The notes beneath the pieces are model-generated. The model searched no databases and was not told the origin of the DNA. It saw nothing but the letters and a program-made list of their open reading frames with translations. Made by a program: the position numbers and the translations under genes. Shown here in pieces: positions 1 to 7,536 of a stretch of 55,117 nt of DNA (the first letter of the stretch is position 1; every line of letters begins with the position of its first letter). This DNA is from an uncultured Archangium sp. (GTDB taxonomy: Bacteria > Myxococcota > Myxococcia > Myxococcales > Myxococcaceae), in assembly GCA_903905455.1 (NCBI GenBank), contig CAIVGN010000036.1, positions 1 through 55,117 of the forward strand, in the 5' to 3' direction.

Positions 1-467
1 ACCACCTGCGTGCCCGGGCCCGCGGTGATCGGCGCGCCCGGGGTGCTGCCCACCTGCACCGTGCCCACCGGCACCAGCGGCTGCGCGATGCACTCGGTGC
101 GCGGGGGCAGGCTCGCCTCGAGCGCCGCGATGTTCTGCTTCACCGTGGTGATGCGGCGGTTGGCGGCGATGAAGCGCTCCCGCCACGCCCGCTCGTCGAG
201 GGGCGCCTCGGACGGGCTGGGCGGGCTCGCCGGCCTCGGGGCCGCCGCGACGGCCTGGCGGGGGGCCGCCGGCGCCGCGTCCACCACCATCGCCGCGACC
301 TTCGCCTTCTTCGGCACCTGCGTGGGGTCGTCCGTGTAGTGGGTGCCGTCCGCGTCCTCCCACGAGTAGACCGTCTGGGCCACGGCGGGGACGGCGATCA
401 GGGCGGCGAGGGCGAGAGTGCGCACGGCCGCCCGAGACGGAGGGCCGCGCGCTCTATTCAAGGCCAT
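1..467 (-). CDS. DUF4124 domain exported protein (partial, C-terminus off left edge)
   Basis: Reading the minus strand from the ATG at 467 gives an open frame of 155 codons that runs off the left edge without a stop. Residues 1-30 form a signal peptide (arginine-rich start, then an Ala/Leu stretch ending near AVAQ). The mature part begins VYSWEDADGTHYTDDP, the hallmark of DUF4124, a small beta domain of unknown function in exported proteobacterial proteins. After it come an Ala/Pro-rich linker and a helical stretch around residues 80-120. The gene lies 32 bp downstream of the zinc-ribbon gene on the same strand and may be co-transcribed with it. The domain call is firm; the role is unknown. 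Confidence 0.75.
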   Translation of the reverse strand, partial: MALNRARGPPSRAAVRTLALAALIAVPAVAQTVYSWEDADGTHYTDDPTQVPKKAKVAAMVVDAAPAAPRQAVAAAPRPASPPSPSEAPLDERAWRERFIAANRRITTVKQNIAALEASLPPRTECIAQPLVPVGTVQVGSTPGAPITAGPGTQV

Positions 468-499
468 TTCCGGCGCGGCTCCAGGCCCCGCTTTTCTCC

Positions 500-2092
500 T
501 CAGGTCGGCGGCACGCCGGTGACCAGCGCCAGCCCACCGAGTGAGGCCGCCGGCTCGTCGCTCACGGCCGCCAGCGCGAGCTGCCCCAGCGCCCGCTCGG
601 TCTTCTTCGTCTTCCAGTGCGAGGTGAGGGCCTCGTAGAGCCGCGACGCCTTGCCGCCGCGCCACACCGTCGAGAGCGACGCCGCCCCGCCGTGCTGCCC
701 TTCGTAGTTGAGCTCACCAGGGAAGAAGAGCCGGCACCCCTCGTTGACCGTGGCCTCGCCGCCCTCGTCGAACTGCTGTTGGTTGTCCCCGCGCACGCCC
801 CGGGGGCCCAGCGCGACCGGCTGCTTCCACCCGTGCCGGAAGTACTTCACCCGCTCGAACGCATCGAGGAACTGGATGACGCCCAACCGCACCGAGTCGG
901 GAGGCAGGCCCATGGCGAGCAACGCCCGTCGGCCCGCCGCGCGCGGGTTGTCGTTGTCGCCGTTGTCGGAGTCGAGCACCTCCTTGATCGCCGCCACGGC
1001 CTTCTGCAGCGCGCCTTCGGGCAGCGAGCCCTGCACCGGGGAGAGCCACACCAACACCTGGCGATCGGTGTGCAACGGCACCAGCGCCTGGGCCTCCGCC
1101 GCGCGGGTCAAGGCGCTGACCTCGAAGCGCCGGCTGCGCCAGGTGCGCGGCACGAAGTCCCCCGGGATCTCCCGCTGCAGCGGCGGCGAGATGGCCCGCA
1201 CCGCCGCCAACCGCACGTCGCCCACCGGCGCGTGCACCGAGCGGCGCTGCTTCTGGAATTCGGTCCAGAACGCGTTCTTGGCCAGGGTCACCACGCGCAG
1301 CGGCTCTTCTCCCAGCTGGGCGTTGGCCACCTCGTTGAGCACCCGCGCTCCCTCCGAGTACCCGCGCGCCCCGCGGCCCACGAAGCCGGCCGACGGCACC
1401 AGCACCAGGTCCCCCGCGGCGAGCTGGAGCTGGCGACCGTTGGTGAAGTGCTCCGCCGACTCGCGCAGCATCTTCCGCTCCAGCGCGCCGTGGTGCCCGT
1501 CGACGCTCAGGGTGCGCCCCTCTTCCCCGGAGGCCCACAGCAGGCCGGAACTCACGCCCGCCGCGTAGGGCGTGACGCGCATGTGCCTCGGCTCGAAGAG
1601 CACCACCGCGCACTCCAGCCGGTGGTCGAAGGTCTTGAGGCACAGCGTCTCGAGCGCGAGGTTCGCCGCCAGCCCCGGGTCGCCGTCTTCTTCCAGCGAG
1701 ACCCGCAGGGCCTCGAAGGCCGCGTCGAGGGGGTGCGGCAACGCTCGCCCCTCCTTGTCCACCACGCGCAGGGAGACGAAGGCGAAGCGCTCGCCCGCCA
1801 GCTCGAGGCCGGCGAAGAGCTCCGGCACCGCCCCGGGAATGCGCTGCTCGATGACGGAGAGCTCGAAGCGCGGCGAGACCTTCGCCCACAGCGTGGCGTC
1901 GGGCTCGGGGTAGGGCGCCTCGTCGTCTTCTTCGTTCGCCCGCGGCGCGGTCTTCGTCTTGCGCGTCGAGACGCGCTCCTGCTCGATGACCAGGGCCGCG
2001 CTGCAATAGCCGCAGGCGACGCGGGCCGCGCCTTCGGGCACGTCGAGGGGTGCACCACACGAAGGGCAGTGGGGAGCCTGGATGCGCATCAT
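500..2092 (-). CDS. zinc-ribbon protein with degenerate SpoIIE/PP2C-like region
   Basis: 530 aa, cytoplasmic by appearance. The N-terminus holds a zinc ribbon: C9-x2-C12 and C27-x2-C30. Residues around 150-290 follow the layout of a SpoIIE/PP2C phosphatase: a stretch like AGVSSGLLW (family: nAGhpp.l), a G-x-L glycine position (HHGAL), then an L-x-x-GD element (LAAGDLVLVPSAG). The metal-binding Asp expected right after that element (TDG in active enzymes) is replaced by SAG, so the fold, if present, is probably not catalytic. A second, weaker pattern of this type (FFPGELNYEG) occurs near residues 440-450. The start could be Met1 or Met2 (2092 or 2089). It sits 10 bp after the membrane-protein gene on the same strand, so the two are probably one operon. 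The zinc ribbon is seen directly; the phosphatase likeness is inference. Confidence 0.6.
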   Translation of the reverse strand: MMRIQAPHCPSCGAPLDVPEGAARVACGYCSAALVIEQERVSTRKTKTAPRANEEDDEAPYPEPDATLWAKVSPRFELSVIEQRIPGAVPELFAGLELAGERFAFVSLRVVDKEGRALPHPLDAAFEALRVSLEEDGDPGLAANLALETLCLKTFDHRLECAVVLFEPRHMRVTPYAAGVSSGLLWASGEEGRTLSVDGHHGALERKMLRESAEHFTNGRQLQLAAGDLVLVPSAGFVGRGARGYSEGARVLNEVANAQLGEEPLRVVTLAKNAFWTEFQKQRRSVHAPVGDVRLAAVRAISPPLQREIPGDFVPRTWRSRRFEVSALTRAAEAQALVPLHTDRQVLVWLSPVQGSLPEGALQKAVAAIKEVLDSDNGDNDNPRAAGRRALLAMGLPPDSVRLGVIQFLDAFERVKYFRHGWKQPVALGPRGVRGDNQQQFDEGGEATVNEGCRLFFPGELNYEGQHGGAASLSTVWRGGKASRLYEALTSHWKTKKTERALGQLALAAVSDEPAASLGGLALVTGVPPT

Positions 2093-2102
2093 GGGCGCGA
2101 CT

Positions 2103-3401
2103 CTACCGGCCCTTCACCTTCACCGTCGGCGCGACCGACCGCTCGACCCCGGCGATGCGCCAGCGCGTCGCCAGCAGGCCCAGCTCGTTGCCCGAGCCCA
2201 GGTCACCCATGCCGCGGAACTCGGTCAGGCCCAGCGAGACGAAGCCCAGGAACACGCGCAGCAGCCCCTCGCCCACGTCGCCGCGCACGTCCACGCAGCG
2301 CTCCACGTGGTCCACCGCGCAGTCGCAGGTCGACGGCGTCAGCAGGCTCACCCGGCACTGCCCGGCGTCGAGGAAGACCACACGGCCTCCTCCGAGGCGC
2401 ACCAGCTCGCCGTCGCGGCGCACCAGCGTCTCGGGCACGCGCTCGGTCCCCCGAGTCACCTCGAGCTCGAAGACGTGGAAGCCGTCGCGTTCCCCTTCGC
2501 CCGTCACCTCGAGGGTGAAGGTGGGCGCCGGCAGCGGCTTCTTCCCCGCGCGCAGCACCTTCTCGAGCCGGGCCAACGAGCCCCCGCGGCCCGTCACGCC
2601 CACGAACTCGAAGCGGTTGCCCACCGCGAGCGGCAAGACGTCGGGGCCCCGGTCTTCGACGCCCAGCACCGCCAGCGTGGCGTCGACCTGCACCAGGTCG
2701 CGCGCGAAGTGCACCGGCAGCTCCTCGCGCCCGAGCCGGGTCGAGGTCAGCGTCAGCTCGCCCACGCCCCAGGCGCGCGCCTGCTCGGCCGACAGCCACA
2801 CCCGGCTGGGGAAGAAGAAGCCCTCGCGCTCGCCGGCGGCCTCGGCCTGCGGCGTGAAGCGCACCGCGTGGCCCACGTGGGCCTCGGGAGGCGCGGCCGG
2901 CGCGCGCACGTTGGGAATGGGCGTCACCGCCGCCAACCGCTGCGCGAACTCCCGCTGCAGCCGGTGCTTGTGCAAGGCCACGCCGCCCCCGACGAGCGCG
3001 CCCAGGGCCAGCACGCCCGCGGGCCACCACAGGGGCGGCCCCGGCTTCCACGCGCGCAGTGTCAGGCTGACGGTCAGTTGGACGAAGCAGAGCACCATCA
3101 GCGCCGCGCCCAGCGCGATGACGTGGCCCGCACCGCGCGTGGGGGCCTCGAAGCACGCCAACGAGACCGCGTAGCCCTGCCGTGACGAGAACCAGCCGAA
3201 GAGCGCCGCCAGCGGGGTGAAGACGAGGTGGAGCAGCGCCCACCAGCGATGGCCGGGCGGCGCCACCCGCAACGCGAGGCTCAGGCCCACCACGCTCAGC
3301 AGCACCGCGACGCCGAGCAGCACCGTCGGCTCCGCCGCGCGCTCCAGCAGCGAGACATCGATGGTGACGCGGGCTTCGTCGATCGACTCCACACACGGCA
3401 T
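2103..3401 (-). CDS. four-TM membrane protein with C-terminal extracytoplasmic domain, unknown function
   Basis: 432 aa. I do not recognise a family. Hydrophobic segments lie near residues 26-46, 53-72, 89-112 and 123-142, followed by a basic stretch and about 280 residues of soluble sequence with alternating beta-type pattern and a Cys cluster (CDCAV..C) near residue 350. No signal peptide precedes the first segment. The gene ends 10 bp before the zinc-ribbon gene, which suggests co-transcription and perhaps a joint membrane-plus-cytoplasmic role. Codon pattern matches the surrounding genes. Confidence 0.6.
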   Translation of the reverse strand: MPCVESIDEARVTIDVSLLERAAEPTVLLGVAVLLSVVGLSLALRVAPPGHRWWALLHLVFTPLAALFGWFSSRQGYAVSLACFEAPTRGAGHVIALGAALMVLCFVQLTVSLTLRAWKPGPPLWWPAGVLALGALVGGGVALHKHRLQREFAQRLAAVTPIPNVRAPAAPPEAHVGHAVRFTPQAEAAGEREGFFFPSRVWLSAEQARAWGVGELTLTSTRLGREELPVHFARDLVQVDATLAVLGVEDRGPDVLPLAVGNRFEFVGVTGRGGSLARLEKVLRAGKKPLPAPTFTLEVTGEGERDGFHVFELEVTRGTERVPETLVRRDGELVRLGGGRVVFLDAGQCRVSLLTPSTCDCAVDHVERCVDVRGDVGEGLLRVFLGFVSLGLTEFRGMGDLGSGNELGLLATRWRIAGVERSVAPTVKVKGR

Positions 3402-3435
3402 GGCGCGGGACTGTACGCGCCCGGATACACGAAGA

Positions 3436-3462
3436 CCCAGCCTCCGTTTGAGAGAGACTGGG
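3436..3462 (-). terminator. rho-independent-type hairpin downstream of cold-shock gene
   Basis: On the minus strand CCCAGTCTC and GAGGCTGGG form a 9-bp stem (one G-T wobble) around a 9-nt loop, followed by TCTTCG. It lies 33 bp after the cold-shock stop and 34 bp before the membrane-protein start, so it would isolate the short cold-shock transcript. The T-tract is weak, so termination is inferred. Confidence 0.6.
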
Positions 3463-3494
3463 CCTCGATGGACTTCAGGGGGTCTGCCGACGAA

Positions 3495-3701
3495 TCAGCT
3501 GACCACGCGCACGTTGGCCGCCTGGAGGCCCTTGGGCCCGCGGTTCACGTCGAACTCCACCTTCTGACCCTCAGCGAGGGTGCGGAAGCCGTCCGACTGG
3601 ATGGCCGTGTGGTGGCAGAACACGTCGTCGCCGCCGCCGTCCTGGCTGATGAAACCGAAACCCTTCGCATCGTTGAACCACTTCACAGTACCGAGAGCCA
3701 T
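3495..3701 (-). CDS. cold-shock protein, CspA family
   Basis: 68 aa, the normal length for a single cold-shock domain, an RNA/ssDNA-binding beta-barrel that acts as an RNA chaperone. The start is the ATG at 3701 ([11 protein letters not shown]); the longer upstream reading frame to 3806 lacks family features and overlaps the promoter. RNP1 (KGFGFI, residues 13-18) is intact. RNP2 reads VFCHHTAI, whereas most family members have VFVHFSAI; the aromatic residue at the fourth position after VF is therefore His instead of Phe. A hairpin terminator follows and a sigma70-like promoter lies about 75 bp upstream, so it is likely a monocistronic gene with a leader of about 70 nt. Confidence 0.93.
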   Translation of the reverse strand: MALGTVKWFNDAKGFGFISQDGGGDDVFCHHTAIQSDGFRTLAEGQKVEFDVNRGPKGLQAANVRVVS

Positions 3702-3777
3702 GTTCTGATCTGCTTTCCAGATGACGGGTCGCATCATGCGCCCCGACGCCGCCCTGTCATTGGCCGGTGCGCGCGAA

Positions 3778-3806
3778 CAAATATCCAAACTCGATTCAGA
3801 TCGCAA
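3778..3806 (-). promoter_or_regulatory. candidate sigma70-type promoter of cold-shock gene
   Basis: Reading the minus strand, TTGCGA (3806-3801) and TATTTG (3783-3778) are separated by exactly 17 bp. Transcription from here would give a 5' leader of about 70 nt before the cold-shock ATG, a layout common for cold-regulated genes. It is a match by eye only. Confidence 0.4.
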
Positions 3807-3848
3807 ACCAGAGCGGGGACCCCTCGCAAAACCCCCGAAATCTGAAGC

Positions 3849-4106
3849 TCAGGGCAGCAACTGCAGCTCGTGGACGAAGAAGTATTCGCGGCCCAGCCCC
3901 TCGACCTGCACCTCGACCAGGGGTCGCGACGGGACCTGCGCCGGGACGTCCTCGACGAGCACCGCCAGCACCTCGCCCTGCGCGCCGTGGAAGCGCACGT
4001 CGGCGCTCTCATCGAGGCCGTCGAGCAACACCAGCACCCGCGCTCCGGGCTGCAGCGGCGCCGGCTCTTTCGAGGCCAGCGCCGGGCCGGCGGGATTCGG
4101 CCTCAT
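3849..4106 (-). CDS. small 85-aa protein coupled to the NrsF-like anti-sigma gene
   Basis: The ATG at 4106 overlaps the stop of the preceding anti-sigma gene as ATGA, the classic layout of translational coupling, which is the main support for this start. The 85-aa product has no signal peptide or membrane segment. It begins with a Pro/Ala-rich stretch and continues as short beta-strand-like blocks (GARVLVLLDGLD, EVLAVLVED, LVEVQVEG), suggesting a small barrel such as an SH3-like fold. I do not recognise a family. Its place in the operon suggests a part in the same ECF signalling module or a target of it. Confidence 0.65.
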   Translation of the reverse strand: MRPNPAGPALASKEPAPLQPGARVLVLLDGLDESADVRFHGAQGEVLAVLVEDVPAQVPSRPLVEVQVEGLGREYFFVHELQLLP

Positions 4107-4753
4107 GGGGCGAACGACTTCCTGCGTGCCGTGAAGGAGAGGGCCACCACGGCCACCGCGGCCAGCGACCACGAGGCGAGGTGAAACACGGCGATGTGCG
4201 CCGCGTTGCGACCACACATCAGCTCGCCCAGCAGCGCCCCGGTGGTACCCACCGCCAGGCCGGCGGCGATGGCGCGCCCGGCGTTGAAGGCCATGCCTCG
4301 CAGTAGCAGCAGCGCCACCACCATCGCCGGCACCGCGACGCCGAGGTGCGACAGGGTGCACACCCACTCCGGCGACGTCGACAGCGAGCTCACCTGCGCC
4401 GGCCGGGTGCCGACCAGGGTCACCGCCGAGACCGCCGCCAGGGCCCACCCCCCGCGACGCCACCCCACACCCCCGGGCCGCGCCGCGCTCCACGCGAGCA
4501 GGGGACCGACGAGCGCGAGGGCCGCCAACGAGAGCCACCGCGCGGCGAGCGTCGCGGGCTCGGCGGCCCCCGAACCCAGCACCCCGACGGCGATCAACGC
4601 CGCGAAGCCCAGCGAGGCCGCGACGAGAAGAAGGGCGTGCGTCTTCCACGTGGTCCGCGGCCGGCCGAGCTCGGCCACCATCGCCGCGCGGGCCGCCTGC
4701 AGTGCGCTGAACGCGGGGGGTTCGGGGCGCAGGTTGGTCAGTTCATTCATCAC
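4103..4753 (-). CDS. NrsF/DUF1109-like membrane anti-sigma factor
   Basis: 216 aa. A soluble N-terminus of about 45 residues precedes six hydrophobic segments (about 43-63, 71-88, 100-118, 135-155, 163-180, 188-206). This size and layout, and the position directly after an ECF sigma gene, match NrsF-type (DUF1109) anti-sigma factors, in which the cytoplasmic N-terminus binds sigma. A Cys lies in the last loop (ELMCGRNAAH), where family members often carry conserved Cys residues. The GTG at 4753 gives a GTGA overlap with the sigma stop and has GGAG 8 nt upstream; the ATG at 4750 is an alternative. The family call rests on topology and context rather than strong motifs. Confidence 0.7.
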   Translation of the reverse strand: MMNELTNLRPEPPAFSALQAARAAMVAELGRPRTTWKTHALLLVAASLGFAALIAVGVLGSGAAEPATLAARWLSLAALALVGPLLAWSAARPGGVGWRRGGWALAAVSAVTLVGTRPAQVSSLSTSPEWVCTLSHLGVAVPAMVVALLLLRGMAFNAGRAIAAGLAVGTTGALLGELMCGRNAAHIAVFHLASWSLAAVAVVALSFTARRKSFAP

Positions 4754-5295
4754 GACAGCGTCTCCAACAGGTGCCTCAGCTTCTCGTAGCCCCGGTGCGC
4801 GCGAATGCGGGCGGCCGTCTCCGAGATGTTCAACGAGCGCGCGATCTCCTCGAACGAGAGGCCGTGCACCTTGTGCATCAACACCGCTTCCCGTTGCTGC
4901 ACGGGCAACGCCGCGAAGGCCGCCTCGATGAGCTTGCGCGCCGCCGGGTCAGAGTGCTCCGGGGTCACCGAGGGCTCGAGGCTCGGAGGCACCTCCATCA
5001 ACAGCTCGACCTGCTGCTTCTTCTTGCGCAACGTGTCCCGGGCCGCGTTCCCCGCGATGGTCAACAACCACGGCACCACCTTCGCCCCGCGCTCGTAGCG
5101 GTCGGCCGAGCGCACCACCGAGAGGAACGTCTGCTGCAACAGGTCATCGGCCTGGTGGCGGTCTCTCACCATGCGGGTGAGGAAGCCGTGCACCCCGCCG
5201 GCGTGCCTGTCGTACAGCGCCTCGAGCGCTCGGTTGTCTCCATCGCAAAACTGCTCCATGAGCGCCTCGTCTGACGCTGCTTCGCTGTCAGCCAC
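4750..5295 (-). CDS. ECF-type RNA polymerase sigma factor
   Basis: 181 aa. Region sigma2 spans about residues 20-90, with the DLLQQTFLSVVRS core-binding helix and the PWLLTIAGNAARDTLRKKK -10-recognition region. Region sigma4 spans 122-178 with the helix-turn-helix LSFEEIARSLNISETAARIR. No region 3 is present, as in all ECF sigmas. The stop overlaps the start of the NrsF-like gene, so sigma and anti-sigma are co-translated. A GGAAC motif (5357-5353 on the minus strand) upstream resembles ECF -35 elements and could reflect autoregulation, but I found no convincing -10 partner. Confidence 0.9.
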   Translation of the reverse strand: MADSEAASDEALMEQFCDGDNRALEALYDRHAGGVHGFLTRMVRDRHQADDLLQQTFLSVVRSADRYERGAKVVPWLLTIAGNAARDTLRKKKQQVELLMEVPPSLEPSVTPEHSDPAARKLIEAAFAALPVQQREAVLMHKVHGLSFEEIARSLNISETAARIRAHRGYEKLRHLLETLS

Positions 5296-5363
5296 TCCAG
5301 ACCTCCCTTACGCACGCCACCCTGCGCTGTTTCACCTCTCGAAAGACAAAGTGTTCCGGGCCG

Positions 5364-5394
5364 TTGCGGGGCCGGTCGTCACAGGGACTATAAG
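5364..5394 (+). promoter_or_regulatory. candidate promoter for nuclease gene, possibly giving a leaderless mRNA
   Basis: TATAAG (5389-5394) is a good -10 element; TTGCGG (5364-5369) with a 19-bp spacer is a weaker -35. A start point 7 nt after the -10 would fall at or next to the GTG start codon at 5402, and no Shine-Dalgarno sequence fits in between. Confidence 0.35.
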
Positions 5395-5401
5395 AACGGG
5401 C

Positions 5402-6166
5402 GTGAACCACCGCGCCTTGATCAGCTTGTTGGTGCTGGCTTCCCTGTCCGCGCTCGCCGACGGCGCCTCGCGTCGCAGCGGCCGCTCCCGGAAACCGCCG
5501 AAGGAGCACCACGACGCGCTCGGGGCCATCGTGCTCAACGGCACCCGCGTCCAGGTCCGGTGGACCGACGGCGACTCGTTCTCCTTCAAGGAAGGGGAGC
5601 ACAAGGGCCTGGGCACCCGGCTCGTCGGCTACAACACCCTCGAGGCCTACGGGCCGGTGCACCAGTGGGGTGAGTGGACTGCCCAGGAGCTCTTCACCCT
5701 CGCCAAGGCCTCCAGCACCGTCGCCGCCGCGCAAGAATGGGAATGCACCTCCGACGGCAAGGTCGACGGCTACAAGCGGCTGCTGGTGCGCTGCCCGAAG
5801 CTCGCCGTGGAGATGGCCCGCGCCGGTCACGGCCTCGCCTACGCCGTCGACGGAGAAAAGCCCGACCCCGAGGTCGTCGCCGCCCAGGCCGAGGCCATCA
5901 AGGCCAGGCGCGGCATGTGGGAAAAGGGCACCACCAACGGCGTCATCACCAGCCTCCACGCGGTCGGTGAAGAAGGCGCTGAGAGCCCCGAGGCCTACAA
6001 CCGCGTCGTCGATACCCGCACCGGCCAGGCCCTCAAGCGCAAGCACGCCCAGCGTTACGCGACCTGCGAGAACGTCTGCCTGGACACCGATGGCCAGAAG
6101 TCCTGCATGGTCTACGTGCCCTTCAAGCACCGCTACCGTGGCCAGCCCGACTGCCTGCTCCCCTGA
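5402..6166 (+). CDS. exported thermonuclease-family (SNase-like) nuclease
   Basis: 254 aa from GTG 5402; upstream in-frame codons encode no family features, and this start gives a clean signal peptide (residues 1-21, ending ALADGA). The SNase fold spans about 41-175. It keeps the catalytic set of staphylococcal nuclease: calcium-ligand Asp in WTDGDS (56-58), Arg73 in TRLVGY, Glu81 in NTLEAYGP, and Arg126 in GYKRLL. The family hydrolyses DNA and RNA 5'-phosphodiester bonds with Ca2+. About 75 extra C-terminal residues contain four Cys (TCENVCLD..KSC..C), consistent with disulfides outside the cytoplasm. It is divergent from the ECF operon; a -10-like TATAAG lies 8 bp upstream. Confidence 0.85.
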   Translation: MNHRALISLLVLASLSALADGASRRSGRSRKPPKEHHDALGAIVLNGTRVQVRWTDGDSFSFKEGEHKGLGTRLVGYNTLEAYGPVHQWGEWTAQELFTLAKASSTVAAAQEWECTSDGKVDGYKRLLVRCPKLAVEMARAGHGLAYAVDGEKPDPEVVAAQAEAIKARRGMWEKGTTNGVITSLHAVGEEGAESPEAYNRVVDTRTGQALKRKHAQRYATCENVCLDTDGQKSCMVYVPFKHRYRGQPDCLLP

Positions 6167-6204
6167 GCCCCGCCGCGGCGGCGAAGAACTGCGCCAGGGG
6201 GAAG

Positions 6205-7536
6205 GTGGTGAAGCGCAACCTCCCGCTCCTGCTCGTCACCCTCGTCGCCACGGGGCTCTTCGAGCTCTTCTTCCACTTCGACTGGGACTCCGGCGTCGTC
6301 CGCGCCGGCGTGGTGGTGGCGCTGCTGGGGCTGATGCTCTTCGCCCGCGCGCTGGGCCGGGGCCGCACCCGGAGCGCGTGGCCCCGCTGGATGCTCGTCG
6401 TCAGCTCGGTCGTCGTCGCCTTGCTCGTGTACTGGCACTTCAAGGAAGGGCTGCTCTCGACCTGGCGCCAGCGGCGCTCGGAGATGGGCGACATCCACGT
6501 GCGCACCGTGCGCCTGCTGCGCGAGGGCATCTCGCCGTGGGGCTTCGGCACGGTGCTCGAGAGCGGCGCCTTCCGGTACCTCATTCGAGACCCCGCCTCG
6601 CTCGCCTGCCGCGCCGGCAGCCCGCCGCCCGACGAAGCGCAGCAGGCCACGATGTGGGACTCCCCCAGCCGCGGTGACGAGCTCTTCCCCGAGCGCATCA
6701 CCGCGCCCGGTTGCGAGTACGCCCACGCGTTGCTGGCCGTCGTCGGGTACCGCTACGGCCCGGCGATGATCGCCGCCTACGTGCCCCTCATCGGCGCGCT
6801 GGGGCGGGGCGGCGAGTACGTCACGCACCTCCTGTTCCTGCTCGCCATCCTCGGGGCCCTGGCCGTGCTCCTGCGGCCGCTCTCGCGCGAGGGCCTGTTG
6901 ATGGCATGCGTGGTGCTGCTGGGCCAGAGCGTGCTGCGCTGGGACACGCTCTACGAGTCCGACTGCGACCTCATACCCACCGCGATGATGTTGTGGGCGC
7001 TGGTGGCCTTCGAGAAGGGGCGCTTCGGGGCCGCCGGCGCCCTCACCGCGCTCACCCTGGCGGCCAAGGTGTTCCCCGCGGTGTTTCTCCTGCCGCTGTT
7101 GATCCAGGACCGCCGCGGCCGCGCGGCCGGTGCCTTCCTCGTCGTCTCGGCGCTCGCCTGGGGGCCGGCCTTCGCCGTCGACGGCGTCGGCGTCTGGGAC
7201 AACGTCTTTCGCTTCAACCTCGAGCGCGCGGGCGACTCGACGGCGCTCTCGTTCTTCGCGCCCCCGGCGGTGATGCTCGCGGTCCGCCTCGGGGTGGTGG
7301 CCAGCTGCGCGCTGGCCTTCTGGCGCTTCGTGCTGCGCCCGGGCGCCTTCGAGCCGATGGCCTTCGTGGCCTTCTGCATGGGCCCGTTCTTCGTGTTCTC
7401 GAAGGTCTTCCACAACAACTACCTGGTGTGGTGGCTGCCCGTGGTCGGCGTGGTGCTCGCCCGCGCCCTCACGGCGCCGCGCGCGGCTTCACGCCCAGCC
7501 ACGGCCCCAGCGGCGTCTTCCACACCAGCAGGGTGA
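6205..7536 (+). CDS. GT87-family (DUF2029) integral-membrane glycosyltransferase
   Basis: 443 aa with about ten membrane segments. GT87 enzymes are GT-C-type transferases that use polyprenyl-phosphate sugars at the outer face of the inner membrane; mycobacterial members add mannose to PIMs. Seen here: an acidic/histidine first loop (EMGDIHVRTV), the YRYGP motif, EKGRFGAAGALTALT followed by KVFPAVFLLPLL, and FRFNLERAGDSTALSF, all in GT87 order. The start is GTG 6205 or 6208; AGGGGG precedes both, and 6208 has the better spacing. The last 68 nt overlap the convergent acyltransferase gene, giving a low-complexity Ala/Pro tail. The acceptor is unknown; envelope glycolipid or polysaccharide is likely. 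Confidence 0.8.
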   Translation: MVKRNLPLLLVTLVATGLFELFFHFDWDSGVVRAGVVVALLGLMLFARALGRGRTRSAWPRWMLVVSSVVVALLVYWHFKEGLLSTWRQRRSEMGDIHVRTVRLLREGISPWGFGTVLESGAFRYLIRDPASLACRAGSPPPDEAQQATMWDSPSRGDELFPERITAPGCEYAHALLAVVGYRYGPAMIAAYVPLIGALGRGGEYVTHLLFLLAILGALAVLLRPLSREGLLMACVVLLGQSVLRWDTLYESDCDLIPTAMMLWALVAFEKGRFGAAGALTALTLAAKVFPAVFLLPLLIQDRRGRAAGAFLVVSALAWGPAFAVDGVGVWDNVFRFNLERAGDSTALSFFAPPAVMLAVRLGVVASCALAFWRFVLRPGAFEPMAFVAFCMGPFFVFSKVFHNNYLVWWLPVVGVVLARALTAPRAASRPATAPAASSTPAG

